From: Aliishimia sp963721175
GTDB taxonomy: Bacteria; Pseudomonadota; Alphaproteobacteria; Rhodobacterales; Rhodobacteraceae
DNA: 64,000 nucleotides
Assembly: GCA_963721175.1 (NCBI GenBank)
Contig: CAVRIG010000004.1
Coordinates: 62,001 to 126,000 of the forward strand
Direction: 5' to 3'
Shown here: positions 53,339 to 63,098 of the stretch, one piece after another
Layout: every line of letters starts with the position of its first letter
Numbering within the stretch: the stretch's first letter is position 1
Made by a program: the position numbers and the translations under genes
The notes under the pieces: model-generated
The model's database searches: none
What the model saw: only the letters and a program-made list of their open reading frames with translations
Told to the model about the DNA's origin: nothing

Positions 53339-56220
53339 TCAGACGATGTCGAGGTCGGTGCCCGTCACCGAGAATATCACGTCCTCGTGATCCCGGTCGC
53401 CACCGCCCAGAAGGTCCTCGAAGCCGATCGTCATCTTCCCGGCTTCAGCGTCGAAGCCCGACCGAACATGCTGGAACTGATCAACGCTCAGCGACGGAGC
53501 ATAGCCGTGGAGCACGACCCGTCCGCTGTCGACACCATCCACAGCGAGGAAGATGTCGGAGTCGCCCGGCACGTTGGCCATCTCGCCCGTGGTGCCGGAC
53601 TTGACGTTGTCGAAGAGCAGGGACACGTCGACGATCCTGCCGGTCCCGTCGACCTCTTAAGAAAGCCGAGGTCGTAGTCATTCCTCCACGTCGTCGACCC
53701 TTGCGGTGGCGCTTTTCCGGGCGCCGGACTTGACGTTGTCGAAGAGCAGGGACACGTCGACGATCCTGCCGGTGTCGTCGATGACATCCAAGGCGCTCTT
53801 GAAGCCGGCGCTGGCGCCCGGCGGTTTCAGAAGCTGCACCTCGCAGCTGCTCGACCAGGCGCCGCTGAGGAATTCGGCCCGGCATGATGCCGTTCACATC
53901 GTCGCGGTCGACCGGTTGGCGGTTCTTGACGTCCGGAAACGGCGTCGAGGCCATCTCGTCCGGCTCGAAGGTCAGACCGACCAGGAGCGGGTCGTGATCG
54001 GAGGCGCAAAACGGATTTTCGGCCGCGAAGAACTGGGGCTGGTTGTAGTCGAGGTCTTAATCAAGGAAGACCAGCTCGTCGGAATTGATATGCCATTCGG
54101 CCGCCCCGGTGATGTCGTCCTGCAGCCCCGTCGAGGCAAGGGCATGATCGAGCGCCCCATGCCGGCCAAACAACGTGAAACCGTAATCGCCCGGTGCGCC
54201 GCCGACGAGGTTCGCGAAGCTGCCCTCGAGCACCGCATCGACCGGATCCTCGAGCGCATGGGCATTCAGATCGTCGGTGATCAGAACATTCTGACATGGG
54301 CCTCTGCATCCGCCTCCACGTCATTGAGTTTGCTGTCGCCCTCGGACTTGAAGTGGTTGGACACGACCGTCGCGAGGTTGCCATCCCCGGTTTCCAACGT
54401 GGCCGCGGTGGCCGGGCGGTTGCGCGGGAAATCGTCTACCTGGTCGTCGGAGGAAGCGACCTGGTTCAGCACATCCGCAAGCGCGAACGTATCCGCTGCG
54501 GAGGCCTCGTCGAAGACGCGCACTGCCCGTTGGACCTCATTGACCGCGTCATTGCGGTAGATGATGCCGGCGGTGATCGAGTTGTCCCGATCGGACCATC
54601 CGGATTGCCCGACTCCGAAGTGTAGTCGACGAAGCTCCAGACATCCGAATCGGCCGCTGTGTTGAGCGCAGCCACCAGCGTGGCGATGGCCGAACCCGGC
54701 CGGAACCCGCCATTCTCCAGCTCCTGCAGCGTGACGATCTCCGTCTCGAGACCGACGATTCCGGTCACCAGCTTGTCAAGTTGCCGATCGAATTCCGCGG
54801 CGTTGTCCGCTCCGCGCGAATCCTGACCGCCGATCGGGTGCGACCTTGATCGAGCCGAAGCGGCCGAGAACGAAGGCCTCGGTCACCGGCAGGTTGCCAT
54901 CGGTGCCGCCGACGGGTGCCACCAGTTCGACTTGCATCCCTTCGAGGCTTTCCATGACTTCCGATCCGTCAACGGCGAATTGCACCGCTTCGGGCAGGGC
55001 AGAGCCGGTTCCGAGCGTCGCAATGCTGGTCACGTTGGAAATCTGCGTCTTCTCGAAGAACTCGGCCACTCCGCTCCATTCAACAAAGTCGCCGACCGAT
55101 ACGGAGGCATCGGGGTCGAAGACGAAGATGTCATCGGATGTCCCGGTTTCGCCGTCGCCGGTGTCGTCCTGCAGTAAGAAGCCGCCGATTTCGTTCGCCC
55201 CGAGGAAGGACGCGGTGACGATCCCGCGCGTCGTGACTTCCTGATCCACGAGTGGGGAGGCGTCGCTCGTGCCCTGGATATCGAAGATTGGTAAGCCCAC
55301 GGCGGGTTAGGATTTGTCCTCGCCCCCGGTCGTGGTCGTCGCGACCACGTTGGTGAACGTGTCCACGTCGGAGAACTGCGCGTTTCCCGCGTCCCATGAT
55401 CGGCCGGTGTTGCCGGCCGTGTCCGGCCAAGCTTAGCCGTCCACGAGATCGTCGGCGGTCAACGTGCCGTCGATGTCCGCGTAGAAGTTGACGCCGTCGC
55501 CGCCGCGCCCAGGCCCGCGCCGTCGGTGTAGCCCAGCTTTAAACTGGAGAGGTCGATGGTGTCGCCCCAGACGGTGCGGGACTGCGTCGCACCCTCCGCG
55601 CTGCCGATCACCACGACACGCGTCGGCGTCGATCAGCACGACATAACCCGCCTTTCTTCCGTCACCGTCCGGCCGAAGATGGAACTGTCCACATTCGGAG
55701 TGCTGACTGCGGCCGCGACCAAGCTGTTCTTGACCGCTTCGGCCGCGTAGCCGCCGCAGCATTGCTCGTCTCGGTGTCGAGCGCATCGATGCCCGAGAAT
55801 ACCCAATCCGCCGGGTCCAAGACGGTCGACGCGGCGCGCTGTAGGCCCACCCGTCTGGGTAGTCCCACGGCTAGCCACGGCGGTCCATGTCGATGTCGCC
55901 GAACAGGTCGATCACCGCGCAATTCTGAAAAGCTCGATCGCGTCATCACCGTTGATCGCCATCGCGCCGGTCCCGATATCCGGTGCGAAGCAGAAGAAAG
56001 CCGCGAAGTCGTCCGCGTTGTCGATGGACATGGAGGAACTCTCCCGCGAGCACGCTTCCGCTCAGCGTCAACTCCTCGCCGTCCGTGCCGCCGCCGTTGT
56101 TGGCGGAACCGATGCCGTACGAAAAGAGATCGGCGATGTCTGCGGTGGCATAGACTCCACGTCCTTGGGCGGGCCGCCCGGCAAAGGTCCGTCGAACATA
56201 GCGGTGATGTGAAGGCTCAT
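53339..56220 (-). pseudogene. Degraded ExeM/NucH-type extracellular nuclease
   Basis: Pieces in successive frames assemble into one secreted protein. An N-terminal lamin-tail-like domain starts MSLHITAMFDGPLPGG and has DIADLFSYGIGSANNGG, then NGDDAIELFQN and DPADWVFSGIDALD. Then an OB-like segment (VTTRGIVTASFLGANEIGG, VEWSGVAEFF) and an endonuclease/exonuclease/phosphatase domain (VSNHFKSEGDSKLND; CASDHDPLLVGLTF). The C terminus has DVSLLFDNVKSG repeats and ends VTGTDLDIV. At least ten frame changes and three in-frame TAA codons (at 55435, 55309 and 54059) interrupt it. Stops in otherwise readable frames argue for true decay, though a poorly assembled region cannot be excluded. Confidence 0.8.
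53594..53773. repeat. 51-bp perfect direct repeat, 129 bp apart
   Basis: Copies at 53594-53644 and 53723-53773 are identical over 51 bases (starting GCCGGACTTGACG and ending CTGCCGGT). The 129-base offset equals 43 codons, and both copies encode the same TGRIVDVSLLFDNVKSG peptide on the minus strand. Probably an internal tandem duplication of part of the nuclease C-terminal domain, or an assembly duplication. Confidence 0.85.
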
Positions 56221-56478
56221 GGATTTTCCCCGATGGTAGCGCGTGTCCATGCGCAACAGCGTTCGGCGCGCGCAAGGAGGAGCCGCCTGCACGCGATGAT
56301 TGAAGAATGGTTAATGGCGCTGTGTGACGATTGCGTGCCGACTTCGGAGGTCGACGGGACCGGGAGATTTTTAGGGTGCTGCCACTGGCGGACAGGAGAT
56401 CGGCACCACGATGCGGGTCGTGTCGGTCAGCGGTTCAGAGGTGAGTTTTCCGCCCAGAGCGCGGCGTGGCAGGGGCCG

Positions 56479-56898
56479 TCACTCCGCCTTTTCGATCTTC
56501 GCCCTGGCGGCAATGGCTTCGAACAGGTGCGTGAATTCCGCCTCGCCGGTTCGGTCCAAAACGTCGCGGGAAATCTCCTCGGGCGACCAGATCCAGGAAG
56601 TCGCCGGATCGTGCAGCATCGCCCACTCCGCGAACATACGCTTTGAGGTCGTCTGCGACAGGCGCAGGTTGACGTCGAGGTGCCGGTCGTCGCGCTTGAT
56701 GCGTGCGTACGTGGCCTGCACCACCGTCTCGGGCCCTTCGAGAAACTGAAGGTAGATGTCCTGGCGGCACACCAATGCTCCGGTCACGCCGTCGCGCATG
56801 TTGCATCGCCGGGCGTCCAGCAGGATGCCGCCGAGCATGGCGTCGTCATAGCCGAAAGGCTGCGAAGAGTAGATGAGGCGAATGAGGTCGGGAATGAT
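56479..56898 (-). CDS. BLUF-domain blue-light photoreceptor
   Basis: A single-domain FAD photosensor of about 139 residues. The N terminus IPDLIRLIYSSQPFGYDDAM holds the conserved Tyr of strand 1. Next come RDGVTGALVCRQDIYLQFLE with the conserved Gln region, and QATYARIKRDDRHLDV. The first in-frame ATG (56838) would cut off the Tyr strand, which the flavin site requires. Upstream, AGGAG precedes ATC ATT at 56898-56893, with a stop just before. So the start is non-ATG or a base is wrong. No output domain is attached. It follows the nuclease remnant on the same strand. Confidence 0.82.
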   Translation of the reverse strand: MIPDLIRLIYSSQPFGYDDAMLGGILLDARRCNMRDGVTGALVCRQDIYLQFLEGPETVVQATYARIKRDDRHLDVNLRLSQTTSKRMFAEWAMLHDPATSWIWSPEEISRDVLDRTGEAEFTHLFEAIAARAKIEKAE

Positions 56899-57109
56899 GC
56901 GCGCTCCTGATCAGGCAGCCCGAATCCGGACCGGAACAGAGTACGGCGCGCGGCAGGCTGGATGCAGCTTAGCCGAAAGGCAGAGGGGAGTTGTTGGCAA
57001 AAGGCCAAGCACGTCCTGACTTGGCAAGCACCGACACGTCCCTTCGCTCCGTCCGACCATACGGAGAATTCGCATTGCGGATCGGCGCCGACTGACCGAA
57101 GCTCGCCGC

Positions 57110-57577
57110 ATGAGTGGTGATCCGATGTCCATACGTCCCGCGCGGCGCGAAGACCTGCCCGCGCTGATCGCGCTTTATGCCGATGACGATCTGGGCAAGG
57201 CGCGCGAGGCAGCCACGCCGGATGCGCGATACATGACCGCATTCGATACCATTTCCGCGGATCCGAACCACCTGCTGGTGGTCGGAAAAGTAGATGGCGA
57301 GATCGTCGCGACATTGCTGCTGTCCTTTCTCCCCGCGCTGTCCCGGCATGGCGCCTGGCGCGCGCAGATCGAATCGATGCGCGTGGCGCAAGCGTTGCGC
57401 GGGCAGGGGCGGGGCCGGGAGTTGCTGGACTGGGCCGTCGAGACGGCGCGGGGCAGGGGCTGCGCGCTGGTGCAGCTCACATCCGACCGGCGCCGTCCGG
57501 ACGCGCACCGGTTCTACGAACGCGCCGGGTTCAACCCCTCGCATATTGGTTTCAAACTCGATCTGGGCGCGACATGA
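57110..57577 (+). CDS. GNAT-family N-acetyltransferase
   Basis: A 155-residue acetyltransferase. The acetyl-CoA pyrophosphate-binding motif is VAQALRGQGRGRELLDWAVE. Flanking beta strands are NHLLVVGKVDGEIVATLLL and CALVQLTSDRRRPDAHRFYE, with the C-terminal YERAGF typical of GNATs. A start at 57125 (MSIRPARRED) is possible and fits the usual beginning better. The stop overlaps the dipeptidase ATG (ATGA), suggesting a peptide or amino-acid related substrate, but none is shown. Confidence 0.85.
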   Translation: MSGDPMSIRPARREDLPALIALYADDDLGKAREAATPDARYMTAFDTISADPNHLLVVGKVDGEIVATLLLSFLPALSRHGAWRAQIESMRVAQALRGQGRGRELLDWAVETARGRGCALVQLTSDRRRPDAHRFYERAGFNPSHIGFKLDLGAT

Positions 57578-58623
57578 CCGAACTTCGTGTTTTCGACGGA
57601 CATAACGACCTCACGCTCCGGCTGCTGCGCGGGCAGGTCACCGCCCAAGGCGTGGCCGAAGGGCTGCAGGACGGGCATATCGACAAGCCGCGGGCGATCC
57701 GGGGCGGGTTCGGCGGCGGCATGTTCGCGATCTTCGTGCCGAGCCCCGGCGACAAGGATGTCCGGTATGAGGAGATGCAGAAGGCGTCCTACGACCTGCC
57801 GCTGCCCGACCCGGTGCCGGAAGCGGAGGCCGTCGCCTGGTGCGACCGCGGGTTCGACGTGCTGGAGGATCTGCAAGCGGCGGGCGCCATCCGCCTCTGC
57901 CGCAGCGCCGCCGAGGTCGAGAGGCATCTGCCGTCCGCAGAAATGGCGGCCGTCGCGCATATCGAGGGGGCGGAGGCCATCGACCGCGACTTCGCGCGGC
58001 TGCATCAGTATCACGGGCGCGGGCTGCGGTCTTTGGGTCCGGTCTGGAGCCGGGATACGATCTGGGGCCACGGCGTGCCGTTTCGCTACCCCTCCGACCC
58101 CGATATCGGGGCCGGGCTGACGGAGGCGGGCGAGGCCCTGATCCGCGAATGCAATCGCCTGCGGATCATGGTCGATCTCTCGCATCTGAACGCGAAAGGC
58201 ATCGACGACGTCGCCCGGATCAGCGACGCACCACTCGTCGCCACGCATTCGAACGCCTGGTCCGTCTGCCCGCACGCGCGCAACCTGACCGACCGGCAGC
58301 TCGACATGATCCGCGACAGCGACGGAATGGTGGGCATCAATTTCGCCAGCGCCTTCCTGCGGCCCGACGGTCGCATGGATGCGGAGTTTGGCCTTGACAT
58401 CATGGTCCGACATTTTGACCATCTTGTTGAAAGACTGGGTGAGGATCGTGTCGGCTTCGGATCAGATTTCGACGGGGCGCTGGTTCCCGCTCCGATCACG
58501 GACTGCGCCGGCCTGCCCAATCTGATCGAAGCGCTGAGGTTGCATGGAGTGGACGATGGTCTGATGGCCAAGATCACCCATGGAAACTGGTTGCGGGTCC
58601 TGCGCCTGACGTGGGGCGAATGA
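57574..58623 (+). CDS. M19-family membrane dipeptidase (renal-dipeptidase type)
   Basis: A 349-residue TIM-barrel zinc dipeptidase. Metal ligands lie in FDGHNDLTLRLL (His, Asp), VAHIEGAEAI (bridging Glu), MVDLSHLNAKGIDD (His) and VATHSNAWS (His). GSDFDGA supplies the catalytic-side Asp. The group cleaves dipeptides, often those with a D-residue at the second position. No signal peptide is visible. Co-transcribed with a GNAT and placed directly before a full dipeptide ABC transporter, so it probably processes imported dipeptides. Confidence 0.9.
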   Translation: MTELRVFDGHNDLTLRLLRGQVTAQGVAEGLQDGHIDKPRAIRGGFGGGMFAIFVPSPGDKDVRYEEMQKASYDLPLPDPVPEAEAVAWCDRGFDVLEDLQAAGAIRLCRSAAEVERHLPSAEMAAVAHIEGAEAIDRDFARLHQYHGRGLRSLGPVWSRDTIWGHGVPFRYPSDPDIGAGLTEAGEALIRECNRLRIMVDLSHLNAKGIDDVARISDAPLVATHSNAWSVCPHARNLTDRQLDMIRDSDGMVGINFASAFLRPDGRMDAEFGLDIMVRHFDHLVERLGEDRVGFGSDFDGALVPAPITDCAGLPNLIEALRLHGVDDGLMAKITHGNWLRVLRLTWGE

Positions 58624-58646
58624 AAGCAAGTACAGGGAGTACGACA

Positions 58647-60242
58647 ATGAAGAAGACATTTGTCGCGGCTGCGGTCGCAAGCATTCTGGCAATGGGAGCC
58701 ACATCCCCCGGTTTTGCCGAGACGCCGCCGAACATGCTGGTCATCGCCAACCGGATCGACGACATCAAGACCTTCGATCCCGCAGAAAGCTTCGAGTTCG
58801 CCGGTGCCGATGTCAGCCGCAACGTCTATCAGAAGCTGGTCAATTTCGACCCGCTGGACCTCGACGCGGGCTACCAGCCGCAGCTCGCCGAGAGCTGGCA
58901 GATTTCCGAGGACGGCAAGACCATCACCTTCACCATGGCCGACGGTAATGTGTTCGCATCCGGCAACCCGGTCACCGCGAAGGACGCGGAATTCTCGCTG
59001 CGCCGCGCGGTGCAGTTGAACAAGACGCCCGCCTTCATCCTGACGCAGTTCGGCTTCACCCCAGAGAACGTCGAGGAAACCATCGTCGCGCCCGACGACA
59101 AGACGCTGGTGCTGACGCTCGACAAGCCCTACGCGCTCTCCTTCGTTCTGAACTGCCTGACCGCCACGATCGGCGGCGTGGTCGACATGGAGACCGTCAT
59201 GGCCAACGCGGCCGACGGCGACATGGGCAACGACTGGCTGCGCACCAATACCGCAGGCTCCGGCCCTTACAAGGTCGTCGACTGGAAGCCCAACGAAAGC
59301 GTGCTGATGGACCTGAACCCGAACTACGGCGGCGAGACGCCGGCGATGGAGCGGGTGATTGTCCAGCACATCCAGGAAAGCGCCACGCAGCGCCTGCAGC
59401 TGGAACGCGGCGACATCGACGTGGCGCGCAACCTCTCGCCCGAGGATGTCGCGGGCCTCGAAGGCGTCGAGGGCGTCAAGATCGTGGACGAGCTGCGCGG
59501 CCGGCTGATGTACTTCTCCGCCAACCAGAAGAACGAGATGCTGGCCGATCCCAAGGTGATCGAGGCGCTGAAGCTCGCCACCGATTACAAGGGCATGTCG
59601 GACTCCTTCCTCAAGGGGCAGTACACCGTCCACCAGGCCTTCCTGCCGCGCACCTTCCTCGGCGCGCTGGACGAGACGCCGTTCACCTACGACATGGACG
59701 CCGCGAAGGCAGCCCTGGCGGAATCGGGCTTCCCCGAGTGCGGGCCGATCAAGATCTCGGTCCGGGATGCGCAGGAGCGGATGGACATCGGCCAGTCGCT
59801 GCAGAACACCTGGGGTCAGCTCGGCTGCGATATCGAGTTGGTCGTCGGCACCGGCGCGCAGACGCTGGACCGCTACCGTGCGCGCGAGCATGACATCTAT
59901 CTCGGCGCGTGGGGCCCGGATTATCCGGACCCGAACACCAACGCGGGCACCTTCGCCTACAACCCCGACAACTCGGACGAGGCGGGCGCGACCGGTCTGC
60001 TGGCCTGGCGCAACGCCTGGGGCATTCCGGAGATGAGCGAAAAGACCCTCGCCGCGGTGGTCGAAAACGACACCGATGCGCGCCGCGAGATGTATCGCGA
60101 ACTCCAGCGCGAGCATCAGCAGGTCAGCCCCTTCGGCATCATGTTCCAGCAGATCGAACAGAACGGAATGGGCGAAACCGTCGAGAACTTCGTCGCAGGC
60201 GGTGCCACGACGGCGGTGTCCTACTGGGTCATCACCAAGTAG
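58647..60242 (+). CDS. dppA: Dipeptide ABC transporter substrate-binding protein
   Basis: Family 5 binding protein (531 residues) with signal peptide (MKKTFVAAAVASILAMGATS, cleavage near GFAET). Visible family features are DIKTFDPAESFEFAGADVSR near the N terminus, PQLAESWQISEDGKTITF, TAGSGPYKVVDWKP and GAWGPDYPDPNTNAG. Binds di- or oligopeptides or other cationic ligands in the periplasm. The DppBCDF order and adjacent dipeptidase support dipeptides. Start at 58647 lies 12 codons inside a longer frame; GGGAG precedes it. Confidence 0.9.
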   Translation: MKKTFVAAAVASILAMGATSPGFAETPPNMLVIANRIDDIKTFDPAESFEFAGADVSRNVYQKLVNFDPLDLDAGYQPQLAESWQISEDGKTITFTMADGNVFASGNPVTAKDAEFSLRRAVQLNKTPAFILTQFGFTPENVEETIVAPDDKTLVLTLDKPYALSFVLNCLTATIGGVVDMETVMANAADGDMGNDWLRTNTAGSGPYKVVDWKPNESVLMDLNPNYGGETPAMERVIVQHIQESATQRLQLERGDIDVARNLSPEDVAGLEGVEGVKIVDELRGRLMYFSANQKNEMLADPKVIEALKLATDYKGMSDSFLKGQYTVHQAFLPRTFLGALDETPFTYDMDAAKAALAESGFPECGPIKISVRDAQERMDIGQSLQNTWGQLGCDIELVVGTGAQTLDRYRAREHDIYLGAWGPDYPDPNTNAGTFAYNPDNSDEAGATGLLAWRNAWGIPEMSEKTLAAVVENDTDARREMYRELQREHQQVSPFGIMFQQIEQNGMGETVENFVAGGATTAVSYWVITK

Positions 60243-61301
60243 ATGACCGACACCCATGCACGTGCGGAAGGGCGGCAATCGCCGGCCTTCCCGCCATGGC
60301 TGAAAAAGACGCTGGCCACGGTCGCGACCGTGGCCGCGACGCTTCTCGGACTCCTCTTCGTGACGTTCATGATCGGCCGCGTGATGCCGATCGACCCGGT
60401 GCTGGCCGTCATCGGCGAACGGGCGACGCAGGCGCAGTACGACCAGACCTTCCGCGAGCTGGGGCTCGACCAGCCGCTGCTGGTGCAGTTCGGGATATAC
60501 GTGAACGACGTGCTGCACGGCGATTTCGGCCGGTCGATCCGCACCGGGCAGGAGGTCACGACCGACATCGCCCGCGTGTTCCCCGCAACGCTGGAACTGG
60601 CGACGCTGGGCACGCTCTTCGGCGTCGTCCTCGGCGTGCCGTTGGGCGTGCTGGCCGCGGTCCGGCGGGGCAGCTGGATCGACCAGCTGGCGCGCTTCGT
60701 GGGGCTGATCGGGTATTCCATGCCGATCTTCTGGCTCGGCCTTGTCGGGCTGCTGCTCTTCTACGGCATCCTCGGCTGGGTCGCGGGGCCCGGTCGCCTG
60801 AGCATCTTCTACCAGGGGATCGTGGAGCCGATCACCGGCATGCTGCTGGTCGACAGCGCGTTGCGCGGGGAATGGGCCGTGTTCCGCAACGCATTCTCGC
60901 ACATCATCCTGCCGGCCTCGCTGCTGGGCTACTACAGCCTGGCCTATATCAGCCGGATGACCCGGTCCTTCATGCTGGAGCAGCTGAATTCCGAATACGT
61001 CACCACGGCCCGGGTCAAGGGCCTGAGCGAACGCGAGGTGATCTGGGGCCACGCCTTCCGCAACATCCGCATCCAGCTGGTGACGGTGATCGCACTCGCT
61101 TACGCCAACCTGCTCGAAGGCTCGGTCCTGACGGAGATCATCTTCGCCTGGCCGGGGCTGGGGCAGTACATCACCACCTCGCTGCTGGCCAACGACATGA
61201 ACTCCGTCCTCGGCGGCACCATCGTGATCGGGACGATCTTCGTGGGGATCAACATCTTCTCCGACCTCCTCTACCGCTTCTTCGATCCGAGGGCCAAATG
61301 A
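60243..61301 (+). CDS. dppB: Dipeptide ABC transporter permease DppB
   Basis: Inner-membrane permease (352 residues), six membrane segments. The start immediately follows the dppA stop (TAG ATG). Signatures include GLDQPLLVQFGIYVNDVLHG with FGRSIRTGQEV, VGLIGYSMPIFWLGLVGLLL and TARVKGLSEREVIWGHAFRN (EAA loop). Ends in ATGA overlap with dppC. Confidence 0.92.
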   Translation: MTDTHARAEGRQSPAFPPWLKKTLATVATVAATLLGLLFVTFMIGRVMPIDPVLAVIGERATQAQYDQTFRELGLDQPLLVQFGIYVNDVLHGDFGRSIRTGQEVTTDIARVFPATLELATLGTLFGVVLGVPLGVLAAVRRGSWIDQLARFVGLIGYSMPIFWLGLVGLLLFYGILGWVAGPGRLSIFYQGIVEPITGMLLVDSALRGEWAVFRNAFSHIILPASLLGYYSLAYISRMTRSFMLEQLNSEYVTTARVKGLSEREVIWGHAFRNIRIQLVTVIALAYANLLEGSVLTEIIFAWPGLGQYITTSLLANDMNSVLGGTIVIGTIFVGINIFSDLLYRFFDPRAK

Positions 61302-62214
61302 GTACATCGCACGGATTGCGCGCCTGGCTCCTGGCCGAGGAGCCGACCTCCCGCAGGCAGGCGCGGTTCGCCGCGTGGTACAATGGGCTGGCTGACGCTG
61401 CGCTCGAACACGCTGGCGATGCTGGGGCTGTTCGTGCTGGCCTTCCTGATCCTCGCCGCGATTTTTGCGCCGCTGCTGGCCACGCATGGCCCCTTCGCGC
61501 AGGATCTGGGCCAGCGGCTGCTGGCGCCGGGCGAGAACGGCCACATCTTCGGCACCGACAGCCTGGGGCGCGATATCTATTCCCGGCTGCTCTACGGCGC
61601 GCGCATCTCGATCTACATCGTGGCGCTGGTGGTCATGGTGGCGCCCGTCGTGGGGCTGATCGTGGGCACGGTCGCGGGGTATGCCGGTGGCTGGCTCGAC
61701 GTCGTCCTGATGCGGGTCACCGACATCTTCCTGGCCTTCCCGCGGCTGATCCTGGCGCTGGCGTTCGTCGCCGCACTCGGGCGCGGGGATCGAGAATGCG
61801 GTGCTGGCGATTTCGCTGACCGCCTGGCCGCCCTATGCCCGGATCGCCCGGGCGGAGACGCTGACCATCCGCAATTCCGACTACATCCACGCGATCCGCC
61901 TGCAGGGCGCGGGCCCGCTGCGCATCGTCACGCGGCATATCTGGCCGCTCTGCATCTCGAGCCTCGTGATCCGGGTCACGCTGGACATGGCGGGCATCAT
62001 CCTGACGGCGGCGGGTCTGGGTTTCCTCGGCCTCGGCGCGCAGCCGCCCAGCCCGGAATGGGGCGCGATGATCTCGGACGGGCGGCAGTACATCCTCGAT
62101 TACTGGTGGGTCGCCACGATCCCCGGCATCGCGATCTTCGCCATCAGCCTGGCGTTCAACCTGCTGGGCGACGGGCTGCGCGACATGCTGGACCCCAAGG
62201 ACGGCCAGCCATGA
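61298..62214 (+). CDS. dppC: Dipeptide ABC transporter permease DppC (two frameshifts)
   Basis: Second permease, about 304 residues after repair. N terminus MSTSHGLRAWLLAEEPTSRR; an extra G in GGG 61385-61387 separates it from WLTLRSNTLAMLGLFVL. A second extra G at 61779-61781 follows DIFLAFPRLILALAFVAALG. Correcting both gives a continuous product with FGTDSLGRDIYSRLLYGAR and the EAA-type YIHAIRLQGAGPLRIVTRHI. Both indels are in G runs. ATGA overlaps bound it on each side, so it is part of a tight operon. Confidence 0.9.
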
Positions 62215-63098
62215 GCGACGCACCCCTTCTGGACGTGGAGAACCTCTGGGTCCGGTTCCAGACCCGCAGCGGCATGTTCGACGCGGTGCGCGGGATCTCT
62301 TTCACGCTGGGGCGCGAGCGGCTGGGCATCGTCGGCGAAAGCGGCTCGGGCAAGTCGATGACGGGCCGCGCCGTCCTGCGGCTGATCCGGCCCCCCGGCA
62401 TGATCGAGGCCGACCGGCTGGACGTGCATGGCGAGGACGTGCTGGGCGCCTCGGAAAAGCGCATGCGCAAGCTGCGCGGCGGGCGCGTCTCGATGATCAT
62501 GCAGGACCCCAAGTTCTCGCTGAACCCGGTGATGACGGTCGGACAGCAATTGGTCGAGGCTCTGCGGGCGCATGAACGCGTGTCCCGCAGCGAGGCCCGA
62601 AAACGCGCCCTGGCCATGCTGGACGAGGTCGCGATCCGCGACCCCGAGCGGGTCCTGAAGCTCTATCCGCACGAGGTGTCGGGCGGCATGGGCCAGCGCA
62701 TCATGATCGCGATGATGCTGCTGCCGGGCCCCGAGATCCTGATCGCGGACGAGCCGACTTCTGCGCTGGACGTCTCGGTCCAGTTGCAGGTGCTCGACAT
62801 CATGGACAAGCTGGTGCGCGACCGCGGCATGGGTCTGATGTTCATCAGCCACGACCTGAATCTGGTGGCCAAGTTCTGCGACCGGATCGCCATCATGTAT
62901 GCCGGCCGCATCGTCGAGACCTGCAAGGCCGACGAGTTGCGCAGCGCGCCGCACCCCTACACCCTGGGCCTGCTGAATTCGGTGCCGGACCTGGAGCACC
63001 CCCGCGACCGGCTGGAGGTGTTGAAACGCGACCCCGCCTGGCGCGAGGCTCCCTCCGTGAGTGCGCGAGCGGGCGCGCCCTTGAGCCCTGGCGCATGA
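62211..63098 (+). CDS. dppD: Dipeptide ABC transporter ATPase DppD
   Basis: ATPase subunit (295 residues). Walker A is LGIVGESGSGKSMTGRA. The Q-loop is SMIMQDPKFSLNPVMTVG and the signature motif is VSGGMGQRIMIAMMLL. Walker B is ILIADEPTSALDV and the H-loop ISHDLNLVAKF. The C-terminal oligopeptide/dipeptide domain includes HPYTLGLLNSVPDLEHPRD. Overlaps dppF by 4 bases at the ATGA junction. Confidence 0.92.
   Translation: MSDAPLLDVENLWVRFQTRSGMFDAVRGISFTLGRERLGIVGESGSGKSMTGRAVLRLIRPPGMIEADRLDVHGEDVLGASEKRMRKLRGGRVSMIMQDPKFSLNPVMTVGQQLVEALRAHERVSRSEARKRALAMLDEVAIRDPERVLKLYPHEVSGGMGQRIMIAMMLLPGPEILIADEPTSALDVSVQLQVLDIMDKLVRDRGMGLMFISHDLNLVAKFCDRIAIMYAGRIVETCKADELRSAPHPYTLGLLNSVPDLEHPRDRLEVLKRDPAWREAPSVSARAGAPLSPGA

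Noticed and set aside
56221..56478. Short frame after the BLUF stop ending IVVPISCPPVAAP
   Set aside because: It faintly resembles the end of a kinase domain, but there is no start, no upstream domain and no consistent frame.
58086..61544. Minus-strand open frame of more than 1,100 codons opposite the dipeptidase and dpp genes
   Set aside because: It mirrors the codon pattern of the plus-strand genes, is rich in Arg, His, Gly and Asp, and shows no family motif. It is an antisense shadow of GC-rich coding DNA.
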